From the NCBI RefSeq assembly GCF_010994035.1, contig NZ_WIXN01000015.1:37150-101149 (forward strand): a stretch of DNA of 64,000 bases, read 5' to 3'. Below are positions 1 to 12,497 of this stretch, one piece after another. The notes beneath the pieces were generated by a model, which was given only the letters and a program-made list of their open reading frames with translations, was not told the origin of the DNA and searched no databases. This DNA comes from Virgibacillus aidingensis (GTDB taxonomy: Bacteria; Bacillota; Bacilli; Bacillales; Amphibacillaceae). The position numbers and the translations under genes are program-made. Every line of letters starts with the position of its first letter. The first letter of the stretch is position 1.

Positions 1-178
<178 letters not shown>

Positions 179-324
179 GGAAGGAAAGCTCACCTGAGCT
201 TACTGGTACCGGAAACCGGGTTTTAATGGAAATACCGAACGATCATGAATGAAGCTGGAAGATTTACAAAAAGAAGCGCGGTGGCGGTTTAGCAAAGAAA
301 TTCCTGTTCTATGTAAAAAGACTC

Positions 325-354
325 TTGCAACAGGAGAACCGTCCCGCTGTTTCC
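325..354. repeat. dispersed GAACCGTCCC repeat, copy 1
   Basis: A 28-30 bp segment reading GCAACAGGAGAACCGTCCCG then CTGTTTCC. It is nearly identical (one difference over 28 bases) to the right arm of the terminator hairpin at 57338-57396 and shares its core with the terminator at 42855-42898. Here only one arm is present, directly in front of the hbd ribosome-binding site. Confidence 0.7.
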
Positions 355-375
355 AAGCAAGGAGGATATATTTTT

Positions 376-1227
376 ATGGAGATAAATAAGGTGATGATTA
401 TTGGTGCGGGGCAGATGGGTTCCGGGATTGCACAGGTGTGTGCGCAATCGGGGTATGATGTCCTGCTGCATGATATGAATGAAGAGGCTTTGGATAAAGG
501 CATGAAAAATATTGAAAAACGGTTAAACCGGAATGTAGAGAAGGAGAGAATGACAGCATCAGAGAAAACGGAAACGTTACATAGATTAACGGCTTCAGGG
601 AGCCTGAGTGATGCATCCTCCTGTGATATCGTCATTGAAGCCATTGTAGAAAATATGGATGTAAAAACGAAAGTGTTTGCCGATTTGGATAAATTCGCAC
701 CTGCGCATGCGATCCTGGCATCCAATACATCATCCCTGCCGATCACGGAAATTGCTGCAGCAACGAATCGTCCGAGTCAGGTTATCGGTATGCACTTTAT
801 GAATCCGGTGCCTGTCATGAAACTGGTGGAAATTATCCGGGGGCTCCAGTCAAGTGATGAAACCTATCAGGCAATTGAAAATATGGCCAAATCATTAAAC
901 AAAACACCTGTAGAAGTAAAGGACTTTCCAGGTTTTGTTTCCAACCGCGTGCTTATGCCGATGATCAACGAAGCGATTTATACTGTATATGAAGGCGTTG
1001 CATCCCCGGAAGATATTGATACCGTTATGAAGCTTGGTACTAACCATCCGATGGGACCGCTGACACTGGCAGACTTCATTGGGCTGGACACCTGCCTCTA
1101 CATTATGGAAGTGCTGCACGAAGGCTTTGGCGACAGCAAATACCGTCCATGTCCGCTGCTTCGTCAGTATGTGAAAGCCGGCTGGCTGGGCAAAAAGTCA
1201 GGCAGAGGTTTTTACCAATACAATTAA
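376..1227 (+). CDS. hbd: 3-hydroxybutyryl-CoA dehydrogenase
   Basis: 283-residue NAD(P)-dependent dehydrogenase that interconverts 3-hydroxybutyryl-CoA and acetoacetyl-CoA. The N-terminus carries the Rossmann motif GAGQMGSGIAQ (about residues 9-19). The middle holds the catalytic-His motif GMHFMNPVPVMKLVEI and the C-terminal domain has GPLTLADFIGLDT, all typical of Hbd/MmgB. The start at 376 follows GGAGG at 361-365 with a 10-base gap; an upstream in-frame start at 325 would add 17 residues encoded by a dispersed repeat and is less likely. It lies between thiolase and two acyl-CoA dehydrogenases, as expected for butyryl-CoA oxidation. Confidence 0.93.
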   Translation: MEINKVMIIGAGQMGSGIAQVCAQSGYDVLLHDMNEEALDKGMKNIEKRLNRNVEKERMTASEKTETLHRLTASGSLSDASSCDIVIEAIVENMDVKTKVFADLDKFAPAHAILASNTSSLPITEIAAATNRPSQVIGMHFMNPVPVMKLVEIIRGLQSSDETYQAIENMAKSLNKTPVEVKDFPGFVSNRVLMPMINEAIYTVYEGVASPEDIDTVMKLGTNHPMGPLTLADFIGLDTCLYIMEVLHEGFGDSKYRPCPLLRQYVKAGWLGKKSGRGFYQYN

Positions 1228-1263
1228 ACTTACAGCTAAGATAGGTAAGGAGGCATTACAGCG

Positions 1264-2400
1264 ATGAACATGACTTTTACAGAAGAACAGAATATGATGC
1301 GGAAAATGGTACAGGACTTTGCCCAGAAAGAAATAGCACCGAAAGTCGAACGGATGGAACGAGAGGACCGTTTTCCAAGAGAGATTATCCAAAAGATGGG
1401 CGAACTCGGCCTCATGGGGATCCCGCTCCCGGAAAAATACGACGGAACCGGCATGGATTTCACATCCTACATTACCGCCATCCATGAACTTTCCAAAGTA
1501 AGTGCGACAATTGGTGTTATACTTTCTGTACATACCTCTGTCGGGACCAATCCCATCCTTTATTTCGGAAATGAGAAACAGAAAAACAAGTATCTTCCAA
1601 AGCTTGCCTCCGGAGAATATCTGGGTGCTTTTGCCCTGACAGAACCCGGTGCAGGTTCGGATGCCGCCAATATTAAGACAAAAGCAGTTAAAGAAGGGGA
1701 CAGCTATATATTAAACGGATCAAAGGTTTTTATTACAAACGGCGGAGAAGCGGAAACATACATTACCTTCGCACGGACAGGAGAAGGTACAAAAGGAATC
1801 AGTGCATTCATTGTTGAAAAAGATACCCCGGGACTTGTCATCGGCAAAAAAGAAAGGAAAATGGGGCTCCACGGTTCCAATACGGTTTCCTTGAATTTTG
1901 ACCAATGCAAAGTTTCTGCAAAACAGCTGCTCGGCGAGGAAGGGGAAGGCTTTAAAATCGCGATGGCAAACTTGAACGTCGGCAGAATCGGTATTGCTGC
2001 CCAGGCGCTTGGAATTGCCGAAGCGGCAGTTGAACATGCCACTGCCTATGCCAAAGAACGGGAACAATTTGGAAAACCAATTGCAGCGAATCAGGGTATT
2101 TCTTTTAAACTGGCAGACATGGCAACTGAAACAGAAGCTTCCAGGCTGCTCGTATATCATGCTGCCTCTCTGGTGGACCAAGGAATTCCATGCGGGAAAG
2201 AGGCGTCCATGGCCAAAATGTATGCTTCAAAAACCGCGGTAAATACAGCAATTGAAGCAGTTCAGGTATTCGGGGGCTATGGCTATACAGAGGATTACCC
2301 GGCAGAGCGGTTTTTCCGTGATGCGAAAATCACCGAAATTTATGAAGGATCCAATGAAATTCAGCATGTTGTTATCGCAAAAAATTTACTGAATAACTAG
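1264..2400 (+). CDS. acyl-CoA dehydrogenase, short-chain type (first of a tandem pair)
   Basis: 378-residue FAD enzyme that oxidises an acyl-CoA (butyryl- or branched short-chain) to the 2-enoyl-CoA and passes electrons to electron-transfer flavoprotein. It shows the N-terminal helical domain, the acyl-CoA dehydrogenase signature [13 protein letters not shown] at residues 121-133, and the C-terminal motif IYEGSNEIQ, in which E361 is the expected catalytic base. AAGGAGG precedes the ATG by about 10 bases. It is close in sequence to the next gene, so the pair arose by duplication. In this family, butyryl-CoA and isobutyryl/2-methylbutyryl-CoA enzymes cannot be separated by eye. Confidence 0.93.
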   Translation: MNMTFTEEQNMMRKMVQDFAQKEIAPKVERMEREDRFPREIIQKMGELGLMGIPLPEKYDGTGMDFTSYITAIHELSKVSATIGVILSVHTSVGTNPILYFGNEKQKNKYLPKLASGEYLGAFALTEPGAGSDAANIKTKAVKEGDSYILNGSKVFITNGGEAETYITFARTGEGTKGISAFIVEKDTPGLVIGKKERKMGLHGSNTVSLNFDQCKVSAKQLLGEEGEGFKIAMANLNVGRIGIAAQALGIAEAAVEHATAYAKEREQFGKPIAANQGISFKLADMATETEASRLLVYHAASLVDQGIPCGKEASMAKMYASKTAVNTAIEAVQVFGGYGYTEDYPAERFFRDAKITEIYEGSNEIQHVVIAKNLLNN

Positions 2401-2423
2401 GAATCCGATGAGGAGGAAGAAAG

Positions 2424-3563
2424 ATGAATTTTCAACTGACAGAAGAACAGGAAATGCTGCGTAAAATGGTACGTGATTTTGCCGCGAAAGAAGTGGAACC
2501 GACCGCTGCAGAGCGGGATGAAGAAGAACGGTTTGACAGGGAGATTTTTGATAAGATGGGTGAACTTGGCCTGACAGGGATCCCATGGCCGGAGGAATAC
2601 GGCGGAATCGGTGCAGATTATGTCAGCTATTGCATTGCCGTAGAAGAACTGTCACGTGTTTGTGCATCCACCGGAGTGACGTTATCGGCACATCTCTCTT
2701 TGGCGAGCTGGCCGATTTACACATATGGCAATGAAGCACAGAAGAAGGACTTTCTCTACCGTCTGGCAACAGGGGAAGCGCTAGGCGCATATGCACTTTC
2801 CGAGCCCGGCGCAGGCAGTGATGTGGTATCCATGAAAATGACGGCAAAAGAAGATGGCGATGCATATGTATTAAATGGAAACAAGGTGTGGATTACCAAC
2901 GGCGGTGTTGCGGATATTTATATTGTTTTTGCCAAAACAGATGCAGACGCAAAACATAAAGGAATCAGTGCATTTATTGTAGAAAAAGGAACAGAAGGCT
3001 TTACATTCGGTAAAAAAGAGAAGAAGCTGGGAATCCGTTCCTCTCCGACAACAGAACTGATCTTTGAAAACTGCCGTATCCCAAAAGAAAATATGCTCGG
3101 AAAAGAAGGAGAAGGCTTTAAAATTGCCATGACGACCCTTGACGGCGGCCGTAACGGAATTGCCGCCCAGGCACTCGGCATCGCACAGGGGGCACTGGAT
3201 GCTGCCGTCGATTATGCCAAAGAACGTGAGCAATTCGGCAAGCCAATTGCGGCGAATCAGGGTATTTCTTTTAAACTGGCCGATATGGCGACCGAAGTGG
3301 AAGCATCCAGACTCTTGACTTACCAGGCAGCATGGCTGGAGTCACAGGGTCAGCCTTATGGAAAAGCTTCTGCCATGTCTAAATTATTTGCGGGAGATGC
3401 GGCAATGCGGATTACTGTCGAGGCTGTGCAGGTATTTGGCGGTTACGGATATACGAAGGACTATCCGGTGGAACGGTATATGCGGGATGCCAAAATCACA
3501 CAAATTTACGAAGGAACGAACGAAGTACAACGGCTCGTCATCGGCCGCATGCTGACGAAATAA
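2424..3563 (+). CDS. acyl-CoA dehydrogenase, short-chain type (second of a tandem pair)
   Basis: 379-residue paralogue of the preceding gene, 23 bases downstream with its own GAGGAGG site. It has the signature [13 protein letters not shown] and the C-terminal IYEGTNEVQ, with E363 as the expected catalytic glutamate. In B. subtilis a single acyl-CoA dehydrogenase (acdA) sits upstream of rpoE; here there are two. A 29-base stretch near the 3' ends (2086-2114 and 3252-3280) is identical between them although the flanking DNA has diverged, which suggests local gene conversion or strong constraint. The two probably differ in acyl-chain preference. Confidence 0.93.
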   Translation: MNFQLTEEQEMLRKMVRDFAAKEVEPTAAERDEEERFDREIFDKMGELGLTGIPWPEEYGGIGADYVSYCIAVEELSRVCASTGVTLSAHLSLASWPIYTYGNEAQKKDFLYRLATGEALGAYALSEPGAGSDVVSMKMTAKEDGDAYVLNGNKVWITNGGVADIYIVFAKTDADAKHKGISAFIVEKGTEGFTFGKKEKKLGIRSSPTTELIFENCRIPKENMLGKEGEGFKIAMTTLDGGRNGIAAQALGIAQGALDAAVDYAKEREQFGKPIAANQGISFKLADMATEVEASRLLTYQAAWLESQGQPYGKASAMSKLFAGDAAMRITVEAVQVFGGYGYTKDYPVERYMRDAKITQIYEGTNEVQRLVIGRMLTK

Positions 3564-3958
3564 ACCGGCTGCATCATACCCGGAACCGGCGCGATTTGTA
3601 TGCGGAAAATTCGAATCGATCGGGACCCGCACCAAATCGATCGGGACCGGCGTCAAATCGATCGGGAAAGCGTCAAATCGATCGAGACCGGCGCCAAATC
3701 GATCGGGAAAGCGCCAAAACGATCGGGACCGGCGCAAATTCGATCGAGAAAGCGCCAAATCGATCGGGAACCGCACCAAATCGATCGAGAAAGCGCCAAA
3801 TCGATCGAGAAAGCGTCAAATCGATCGAGACCGGCGCAAATTCGATCGAGAAAGCGTCAAATCGATCGGGACCGGCACCAAATCGATCGGGAAAGCAATC
3901 AAGTCAGAGCGATTCCAAAATAATTTTACTCTGGAGCAACAGAAAGGGGTGCATAACC
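3564..3958. other. intergenic region carrying a repeat array
   Basis: 395 bases between the second acyl-CoA dehydrogenase and meaB. Nearly all of it is the ATCGATCG array at 3613-3900. The array has no stop codon in the meaB frame, so automatic callers may extend MeaB by 121 spurious residues. I see no clear terminator or promoter. Confidence 0.7.
3613..3900. repeat. tandem array of 14 units (20-21 bp), ATCGATCG core
   Basis: Fourteen head-to-tail units of 20 or 21 bp fill 288 bp exactly. The consensus is AAATCGATCGRGA followed by a variable 7-8 base tail such as CCGGCGCC, AAGCGTC or CCGCACC. Each unit contains overlapping palindromes (ATCGAT, CGATCG). The core is the same as in the array at 53482-54025, while the tails differ. 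The mixture of 20- and 21-bp units breaks any constant reading frame, which argues against a protein-coding role. Confidence 0.92.
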
Positions 3959-4891
3959 ATGCACGAGATCGTCGATCGGATGAGAAATAAAGATATACGC
4001 GCTTTAGCCAGGGCGATTACCATGGTGGAAAATGATCACCCGGAAAAACTGGAGCTTCTGAGTGATGTATTTTCCCTGAAGAAACACGCGCTTTATTTTG
4101 GGCTGACCGGCTCGCCGGGTGCCGGAAAGAGTTCACTCGTCAACCGGCTAATTACCCATGTCCGCAATGAAGGGAAAACCGTTGCGGTTATCGCTGTGGA
4201 TCCGACCAGTCCATTCAGCGGCGGTGCATTGCTTGGGGACCGTGTCCGCATGAATCAGCATTTTACCGATGACGGTGTATATATCCGCAGTATGGCAACG
4301 CGCGGAAGCCTTGGCGGATTGGCTCGGGCAACAAAAGACGCAGTCCGGATATGCGATGCTTACGGGTTTGACGTTATTATCGTTGAAACGGTCGGGGTGG
4401 GCCAATCTGAGCTGGATATTATGAAAATTGTCGACACGACAGCAGTTGTATTAACCCCAAACAGCGGGGATGTACTGCAGATTTTTAAAGCAGGGATCAT
4501 GGAGATTGCAGACCTGTTCGTCATTAACAAGGCTGATCTGCCCGGTTTTGGCAAATTAAAAGCCCTGCTCAAAGAGCTTGTCATGATGTCCAAAAACGAA
4601 GAACACGAAACAGCTATTGTCAAAACAATTACAACGGAAAATAAAGGTATCGACAAGCTATGGGAAAAAGTCAAAGAACACCACAGCTATTTATACAGCA
4701 CAGATGAAGGAACGCGGAAAAGAACCCAGCAGCAGGAACTGGAAGTATACGAACTGATCCGGGAAGAAATCTGGCGTGAGGTGAAAGCATATATAGAAAA
4801 TGAGGAAGGGCTGCCGTCAATTGATGCAGACAGTGACCCTTACCAGTTGGCGAGAGTATTATTTGAAAAATGGAAGGGGGATGCTACATGA
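3959..4891 (+). CDS. meaB: MeaB/ArgK-type GTPase, chaperone of B12-dependent acyl-CoA mutases
   Basis: 310-residue G3E P-loop GTPase that loads and protects adenosylcobalamin in methylmalonyl-CoA-type mutases. Visible motifs are Walker A GSPGAGKSS (51-59), the family block [29 protein letters not shown] (switch/Walker B) and the guanine-specificity motif NKAD. The ATG at 3959 is preceded by AAAGGGG; longer in-frame starts lie in the repeat array and are rejected. Its stop overlaps the next gene by ATGA. IcmF, two genes downstream, carries its own fused MeaB-like domain, so this stand-alone copy may serve a separate mutase elsewhere in the genome. Confidence 0.93.
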   Translation: MHEIVDRMRNKDIRALARAITMVENDHPEKLELLSDVFSLKKHALYFGLTGSPGAGKSSLVNRLITHVRNEGKTVAVIAVDPTSPFSGGALLGDRVRMNQHFTDDGVYIRSMATRGSLGGLARATKDAVRICDAYGFDVIIVETVGVGQSELDIMKIVDTTAVVLTPNSGDVLQIFKAGIMEIADLFVINKADLPGFGKLKALLKELVMMSKNEEHETAIVKTITTENKGIDKLWEKVKEHHSYLYSTDEGTRKRTQQQELEVYELIREEIWREVKAYIENEEGLPSIDADSDPYQLARVLFEKWKGDAT

Positions 4892-5541
4892 GCGAAGATC
4901 AAATTCTATCCTCCATAAAAGACAGGGAGCTCGTGGAAAAACGGCGGAATCAAATGATCCAGGGGGCGATTACCCTTTTCAAAGAAAAAGGCTACCACCG
5001 GACAACCACAAGGGAAATTGCCAAAGAATCCGGTTTCAGCATTGGCACGTTATATGAATATATCCGTACGAAAGAGGATGTGCTTTTTTTAGTTTGCGAC
5101 TCCATTTATGAAGAGGTCAGAAAACGACTTGGGTCAGCGATCAACCTGGAAAAGCCATCTGTAAACAATCTGGTATCCCTGATTAAATCCTATTTTCACC
5201 TGATGGATGAAATGCAGGAAGAGATCCTGATTATGTATCAGGAAGTGAAATCACTAAAAAAAGAAACGAAAGACTATGTGATGGAAAAAGAACGCGACAT
5301 GGTAAAGATGCTGGAACGGGCGATCAACACATCTCTGCCCGACAGGATCAACAGTCAGGATGCCGTTCTTTTGGCAAATAATATTTTTGTACAGGGGCAA
5401 ATGTGGGGCTTCCGCCGCTGGATATTGCAAAAAGAATTTACACTGGAAGAATATATGGACAGTCAGATTGAATTTATTTTAAAAGCGGTCGGTCTGAATG
5501 AGTCAGAGAACATGACGGAAACTAACAAAGGAGGGGCATAA
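4888..5541 (+). CDS. TetR/AcrR-family transcriptional regulator
   Basis: 217-residue repressor-type protein. Residues about 26-68 form the TetR helix-turn-helix ([20 protein letters not shown], then [15 protein letters not shown]); the rest is a helical ligand-binding domain. The start codon overlaps the meaB stop (ATGA), and GGAGGGG-type purines precede it. The stop is one base before icmF, so the three genes are translationally coupled. By position it is likely to control this acyl-CoA operon in response to an acyl-CoA or fatty-acid signal, like FadR/PaaR-type TetR proteins; the ligand is not identifiable from sequence. Confidence 0.88.
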   Translation: MSEDQILSSIKDRELVEKRRNQMIQGAITLFKEKGYHRTTTREIAKESGFSIGTLYEYIRTKEDVLFLVCDSIYEEVRKRLGSAINLEKPSVNNLVSLIKSYFHLMDEMQEEILIMYQEVKSLKKETKDYVMEKERDMVKMLERAINTSLPDRINSQDAVLLANNIFVQGQMWGFRRWILQKEFTLEEYMDSQIEFILKAVGLNESENMTETNKGGA

Positions 5542-5542
5542 A

Positions 5543-8500
5543 ATGGAGAAGCCAACCATTTATAAACCGAAAAATCCGGTGCGGTTTGTAACCGCATCGA
5601 GTTTGTTTGACGGACATGATGCATCCATTAATATTATGCGGAGAATTCTTCAGTCAAGCGGAGCAGAGGTCATCCACCTCGGGCATAACCGCAGTGTGGA
5701 GGATGTTGTCCATGCAGCCGTACAGGAGGATGTGCAGGGGATTGCGATTTCTTCCTATCAGGGCGGGCATGTCGAATATTTTAAATACATGGTCGATTTG
5801 CTGAAAGAGCTGGGAGCTGACCATATTAACGTATACGGCGGCGGCGGCGGGGTCATCATCCCAAGGGAGATTAAAGAGCTGGAGGAATACGGCGTTTCCC
5901 GTATTTTTTCACCGGATAATGGCCGTGAGCTCGGTCTGCAGGGCATGATTAATCTCATGCTGGAGGAATGTGATTTTGTACCGCCAATTGATGTCGTAAA
6001 AGACCAGGAGCAATTGGCAAAAGGAGACAGAAAAACCATTGCCAAATTTATTACCTACGTGGAAAGTGAATCGGTCAGTGAGGAAGATAAACAGAAGGTA
6101 CTTAGCGACCTGCGGGAAAAAGGAAATAAAAACATTCCCGTTTTAGGCATCACAGGTACAGGCGGTGCAGGGAAAAGTTCCCTGACAGATGAATTGATCC
6201 GCCGGTTTATCAACGAAATTCCCGATAAAAAAATTGCGATTATTTCCATCGATCCGACGAAAAAGAAAACAGGCGGCGCGCTCCTCGGGGACCGTATCCG
6301 CATGAATGCCATCTTCACCGACCGCGTTTATATGCGTTCCCTTGCAACAAGGGATTCCCGGGATGAGCTCTCCAAAGCCATTCAGGAAGTTATTGATGTT
6401 GTACGCGCATCCGGCTATGATTTTATCATCGTGGAAACAAGCGGGATCGGTCAGGGGGATGCCGCAATTACCGACGTCACAGACCTTTCCATGTATGTGA
6501 TGACAGCAGAATTTGGTGCGCCGACCCAACTGGAAAAAATTGATATGATTGATTTTGCGGACTTTATTGTCATTAATAAATTCGAACAAAAAGGCTCTGA
6601 GGATGCACTGAACCAGGTGCGTAAACAGTATGAGCGCAGTCATATGCTGTTTCATGAGGACAAAACGAAATTTCCTGTATTCGGTACAATTGCGAGTCAA
6701 TTCAATGATGCAGGGACAAATGCTTTATTTGCCTCCATCATTGATACATTAAATGAAAAATATGACTGGAACGAAGCAGTTGATTTCGAAAGGCATGTCA
6801 TTGCCGAAAAGGATAATATGATTATTACCAATGAACGCAGACATTATTTGCGGGAAATTGCAGCTCACGTGCGCAACTATCATAAACATGCGAGAGAACA
6901 GAGTGATGCGGCCAGAAAGCTTTATCAGCTGGAAGGAGCCAAAGAAGCCATCGGCACAGAAGACGGCACAGAAATTATTGATCAAACGATTGATCAATAT
7001 GAAGAACGCCTTGATGCCCGGTCGAGAAACCTGCTTGACAAATGGGACGAAACAAAGAAAAGCTACGGGAAGGAAAAGATGACATTCAAAGTGCGGGATA
7101 AAGAAATTGAAATGGATATTGTAACAGAATCCCTATCCGGCCTGAAAATCCCGAAAGTGGCATTTCCGAAGTACCAGGATTGGGGAGAACGCTTGCTGTG
7201 GCTGATGAAAGAAAATGTGCCAGGTGCATTTCCGTTCACATCCGGTGTATTTCCGTTTAAACGGAAAGGCGAAGATCCTACCCGCCAGTTTGCCGGAGAG
7301 GGGACACCGGAACGCACGAACCGCCGTTTCCACTATTTATCGAAAGATGGAGAGGCAAAGCGCCTGTCCACTGCCTTTGATTCGGTAACACTGTACGGGG
7401 AAGACCCGGCACACCGTCCGGATATATACGGAAAGGTCGGGGAAAGCGGTGTAAACATTTGTACGCTGGAGGATATGAAGAAGCTGTACGATGGCTTTGA
7501 TCTGACAAGTCCAACCACATCGGTTTCCATGACCATCAATGGTCCGGCACCGATTATTCTGGCCATGTATTTCAATACGGCTGTGGATCAGCAGGTGACT
7601 AAATTTAAAGAAGAACAGGATCGGGAACCGACACAGGAAGAATATGAAAAAATTAAAGAGGAAACGATCTCTGTCATCCGCGGTACGGTGCAGGCAGATA
7701 TATTAAAAGAAGACCAGGGACAAAACACCTGCATTTTCTCCACTGAGTTTGCCTTAAGAATGATGGGGGATATTCAGGAGTACTTTATTGATAAAAATGT
7801 CAGAAACTATTATTCCGTGTCCATTTCCGGCTACCATATTGCAGAAGCGGGGGCAAATCCGATTACCCAGCTTGCATTCACATTGGCCAACGGGTTCACC
7901 TATGTGGAGTATTATTTGAGCAGGGGCATGGATGTAAATAAGTTTGCGCAAAACCTGTCCTTCTTCTTTTCCAATGGGCTTGATCCCGAATACTCCGTAA
8001 TCGGCCGTGTTGCCCGCAGAATCTGGGCGATTACGATGCGTGATAAATACGGGGCAAACGAGCGCAGCCAGAAATTGAAGTACCATATTCAGACTTCCGG
8101 CCGTTCTTTGCACGCACAGGAAATTGATTTTAACGATATCCGTACGACATTGCAGGCACTCCTGGCCATTCAGGACAATACGAATTCATTGCATACAAAT
8201 GCATATGATGAAGCGATTACAACACCAACGGAAGAGTCGGTAAGAAGAGCGATGGCCATCCAGATGATTATCAATAAAGAGCTGGGCCTGACGAAAAACG
8301 AAAACTCCCTGCAGGGCTCGTTTATTATTGAAGAATTGACAGACCTTGTGGAAGAAGCTGTACTGCAGGAATTTGAAAAAATGAACGACCGCGGCGGCGT
8401 GCTCGGAGCGATGGAACGGCAGTATCAGCGCGGAAAAATCCAGGAAGAATCCCTTTACTATGAAGGCAAAAAGCATTCCGGTAAACTGCCGATTGTCGGG

Positions 8501-8785
8501 GTGAATACGTACCTTAACCCGAATCCGCCATCCGAGGATGAAATTAATTCCATGGAGCTAGCCCGGGCAACAAAAGAGGAGAAAGAACATCAAATCAGCG
8601 AGCTGCGTAAATTCCAGGAAACGCATAAAGACGAAACAGAAGAAGCCTTAAACAGATTAAAAGAAGTAGCGGCTTCCGGAGGAAATATTTTTGCCGAATT
8701 GCTGGAAACGGTAAAAGTGGCAAGTCTTGGCCAGATTACAACAGCGCTTTATGAAGTTGGCGGACAGTACCGAAGGAATATGTAA
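5543..8785 (+). CDS. icmF: fused isobutyryl-CoA mutase IcmF
   Basis: 1080-residue adenosylcobalamin enzyme that interconverts isobutyryl-CoA and n-butyryl-CoA. Domain order: B12-binding domain (about 15-145) with DGHDAS at 23-28 (IcmF-type variant of DxHxxG) and a glycine-rich loop at 99-103; a MeaB-like GTPase domain with Walker [10 protein letters not shown] at 205-213 and INKF in place of NKxD; a linker; and a C-terminal TIM-barrel mutase domain beginning near [16 protein letters not shown] good AAAGGAGG precedes the ATG. Length and order match the IcmF family, in contrast to two-subunit methylmalonyl-CoA mutase. Together with the upstream dehydrogenases it would feed branched C4 units into butyryl-CoA oxidation. 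Isovaleryl/pivalyl activity, known for some IcmF proteins, cannot be excluded. Confidence 0.95.
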   Translation: MEKPTIYKPKNPVRFVTASSLFDGHDASINIMRRILQSSGAEVIHLGHNRSVEDVVHAAVQEDVQGIAISSYQGGHVEYFKYMVDLLKELGADHINVYGGGGGVIIPREIKELEEYGVSRIFSPDNGRELGLQGMINLMLEECDFVPPIDVVKDQEQLAKGDRKTIAKFITYVESESVSEEDKQKVLSDLREKGNKNIPVLGITGTGGAGKSSLTDELIRRFINEIPDKKIAIISIDPTKKKTGGALLGDRIRMNAIFTDRVYMRSLATRDSRDELSKAIQEVIDVVRASGYDFIIVETSGIGQGDAAITDVTDLSMYVMTAEFGAPTQLEKIDMIDFADFIVINKFEQKGSEDALNQVRKQYERSHMLFHEDKTKFPVFGTIASQFNDAGTNALFASIIDTLNEKYDWNEAVDFERHVIAEKDNMIITNERRHYLREIAAHVRNYHKHAREQSDAARKLYQLEGAKEAIGTEDGTEIIDQTIDQYEERLDARSRNLLDKWDETKKSYGKEKMTFKVRDKEIEMDIVTESLSGLKIPKVAFPKYQDWGERLLWLMKENVPGAFPFTSGVFPFKRKGEDPTRQFAGEGTPERTNRRFHYLSKDGEAKRLSTAFDSVTLYGEDPAHRPDIYGKVGESGVNICTLEDMKKLYDGFDLTSPTTSVSMTINGPAPIILAMYFNTAVDQQVTKFKEEQDREPTQEEYEKIKEETISVIRGTVQADILKEDQGQNTCIFSTEFALRMMGDIQEYFIDKNVRNYYSVSISGYHIAEAGANPITQLAFTLANGFTYVEYYLSRGMDVNKFAQNLSFFFSNGLDPEYSVIGRVARRIWAITMRDKYGANERSQKLKYHIQTSGRSLHAQEIDFNDIRTTLQALLAIQDNTNSLHTNAYDEAITTPTEESVRRAMAIQMIINKELGLTKNENSLQGSFIIEELTDLVEEAVLQEFEKMNDRGGVLGAMERQYQRGKIQEESLYYEGKKHSGKLPIVGVNTYLNPNPPSEDEINSMELARATKEEKEHQISELRKFQETHKDETEEALNRLKEVAASGGNIFAELLETVKVASLGQITTALYEVGGQYRRNM

Positions 8786-9274
8786 AAGAGTGGTTGTGCA
8801 GTTCCACAGCTGTACATGAAATAGAACCACATTCTATTTGCTGAAGCGGATGCTACGAATTACGGCAGCGAACTGCGGAAAAAAAAATGAAACAAAAAAA
8901 GTTGAGGAAAGTGGTTTTCTCAACTTTTTTTGCACCTGGGGAAAGTTAATTTCAGTGTGCGGATACGTTTTTATCATCGAGGGTAATTTTTTACGGCGAA
9001 GGCAGCGTGCCAGGAAGCTTTCATTTAAGCAGGATTGAGCTGCCGGACCCTGCAAACGGAACAAACAAAGTGCGTTTCTTATCCTCCCATGTAAAAAACA
9101 TGCTAAAAAAAGCCGATTTTTTAAATTTTTTTCTGGCATAATCGGCGAGTATTTGTTTATAATGTATGGTATGGTTTAGCTGAAGTCCGGGAAAATAATA
9201 TACTTTGAGAAAAATATTTTTATGAATAACCATGGCAACAGCCTTCAATATAAGAGTAAAGGGAGTGCATGACC
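8786..9274. other. intergenic region icmF-rpoE
   Basis: 489 AT-rich bases. It holds the terminator at 8894-8931, a 7-bp inverted repeat GCCGATT/AATCGGC around 9110-9147 and a TATAAT-like hexamer at 9158-9163 that may be the rpoE -10 box (no convincing -35). No gene is seen. Confidence 0.6.
8894..8931. terminator. bidirectional rho-independent terminator after icmF
   Basis: Perfect 13-bp inverted repeat (AAAAAAAGTTGAG ... CTCAACTTTTTTT) with a 12-base loop. The A-run and T-run on both sides suit termination in either direction. It closes the acyl-CoA operon. Confidence 0.85.
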
Positions 9275-9754
9275 GTGAGCTTGAAAAATTACAGCCACGA
9301 TGAATTGGAAAGAATGTCCATGATTGAACTGGCAAATGCAGTACTGATGGAAGAGAAAAAAGCAATGGATTTCAAAGAGATTTTTGAAAAAATTGCCGAA
9401 GTGAAAAATTTATCCGAAACAGATAAGCAAACAGGAATTTCCCAATTTTATACAGATCTAAATGTGGATGGCCGCTTTCTCACGATTGGTTCCAACAAAT
9501 GGGGACTTAAGCGCTGGTATCCGGTAGACCAAATCGATGAAGAAGTAACAGCTGCTCCAAAAAAGAAAAAGAAGAAAAAGAAAAAAGCAGCAGCTGCGGT
9601 AGAAGAGGATGTAGGACTGGAAGAGGAAGAATTGGATATTCCGGATGAAGAGATGGATGAAATCATTGATGATTATGATGAAGAGGAAGAAGAAGTCGTC
9701 GATGAATTGGATGCAGATGCTGAATTTGAAGAGGAAGAAGAAGATAAAATTTAA
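9275..9754 (+). CDS. rpoE: RNA polymerase delta subunit
   Basis: 159-residue delta factor that binds core RNA polymerase and speeds its recycling and promoter selectivity in Firmicutes. Residues 1-90 form the HARE-HTH domain (SQFYTDLNVDGRFLTIGSN, then WGLKRWYP). It is followed by a run of nine lysines and an extremely Asp/Glu-rich disordered tail, the typical delta architecture. I place the start at GTG 9275, nine bases after AAAGGGAG; an ATG at 9269 is only three bases from the same site. It has its own terminator at 9824-9866 and precedes pyrG, as in B. subtilis. Confidence 0.93.
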   Translation: MSLKNYSHDELERMSMIELANAVLMEEKKAMDFKEIFEKIAEVKNLSETDKQTGISQFYTDLNVDGRFLTIGSNKWGLKRWYPVDQIDEEVTAAPKKKKKKKKKAAAAVEEDVGLEEEELDIPDEEMDEIIDDYDEEEEEVVDELDADAEFEEEEEDKI

Positions 9755-11943
<2,189 letters not shown>

Positions 11944-11953
11944 ATAGTTGGCT

Positions 11954-12000
11954 GCGAAAGACTGTTTAAATCTGATTAAGCAGTCTTTCGTTTTTATGCT
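11954..12000 (+). terminator. rho-independent terminator of pyrG
   Basis: Perfect 10-bp stem CGAAAGACTG / CAGTCTTTCG with a 22-base loop, followed by TTTTTA. Confidence 0.88.
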
Positions 12001-12015
12001 AAATTAATCAGTCTG

Positions 12016-12045
12016 GCAGGATTTTTCCCTGAAGATATAGAATAG
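12016..12045 (+). promoter_or_regulatory. sigma-H-type promoter of spo0F
   Basis: GCAGGATTT at 12016-12024 fits the sigma-H -35 consensus RNAGGAWWW exactly. ATAGAATAG at 12037-12045 fits the -10 consensus RNNGAATWW in all but the last base. The spacer is 12 bases, as expected. In B. subtilis spo0F is known to use a sigma-H promoter, so the site and the gene call support each other. Confidence 0.75.
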
Positions 12046-12137
12046 ATATATAAAGAAAAATAAGAAAAGGATAGTATAATTCTCCATATACTTGGGGGAA
12101 CAGCAGGGGAAGTTATTTGGGGGGAAGAAGCTTGGCT

Positions 12138-12497
12138 ATGCATAAAGAAATACTGATCATTGATGACCAGCCTGGAATTAGAATGCTATTAACAGATGTT
12201 TTTGAAAATGAAGGATATAAAGTAACAACAGCGGCCGATGGGGAAGAAGCAATAAAAAAACTATATGAAAACAGGTACGATGCAGTGCTTGTGGATTATA
12301 AACTGCCAATCATAAGCGGGGTGGAAATTCTGCGGAAGCTTGAACAGGATAATATAAATGTACCGATCATTGTCATGAGCGGACTGGCTGATGAAATAGA
12401 GAAGGAACTGAGTGAATTTCAACTTGTAAAAGAAGTCCTGGGAAAGCCTTTTGACATTCAGCAGCTGGTGGGAAACGTCAAAAAAATAATCGGATGA
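12138..12497 (+). CDS. spo0F: sporulation phosphorelay response regulator Spo0F
   Basis: 119-residue single-domain receiver. It accepts phosphate from sporulation histidine kinases and passes it to Spo0B. The acidic pair D9-D10, the phosphorylation site D53 in LVDYKLP, and the KPFD lysine near residue 101 are present. The usual Thr after beta-4 is Ser (VMSGLADE), and the Tyr found two positions later in B. subtilis Spo0F is replaced. There is no output domain. Identification rests on gene order (pyrG-spo0F-tal) and the sigma-H promoter as much as on sequence. The start at ATG 12138 follows a purine-rich stretch; TTG 12132 is an alternative. Confidence 0.85.
   Translation: MHKEILIIDDQPGIRMLLTDVFENEGYKVTTAADGEEAIKKLYENRYDAVLVDYKLPIISGVEILRKLEQDNINVPIIVMSGLADEIEKELSEFQLVKEVLGKPFDIQQLVGNVKKIIG

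Noticed and set aside
3596..3958. 121-residue N-terminal extension of MeaB
   Set aside because: It is translated repeat array with mixed 20/21-bp units, and the real ATG at 3959 has its own ribosome-binding site and matches the family length.
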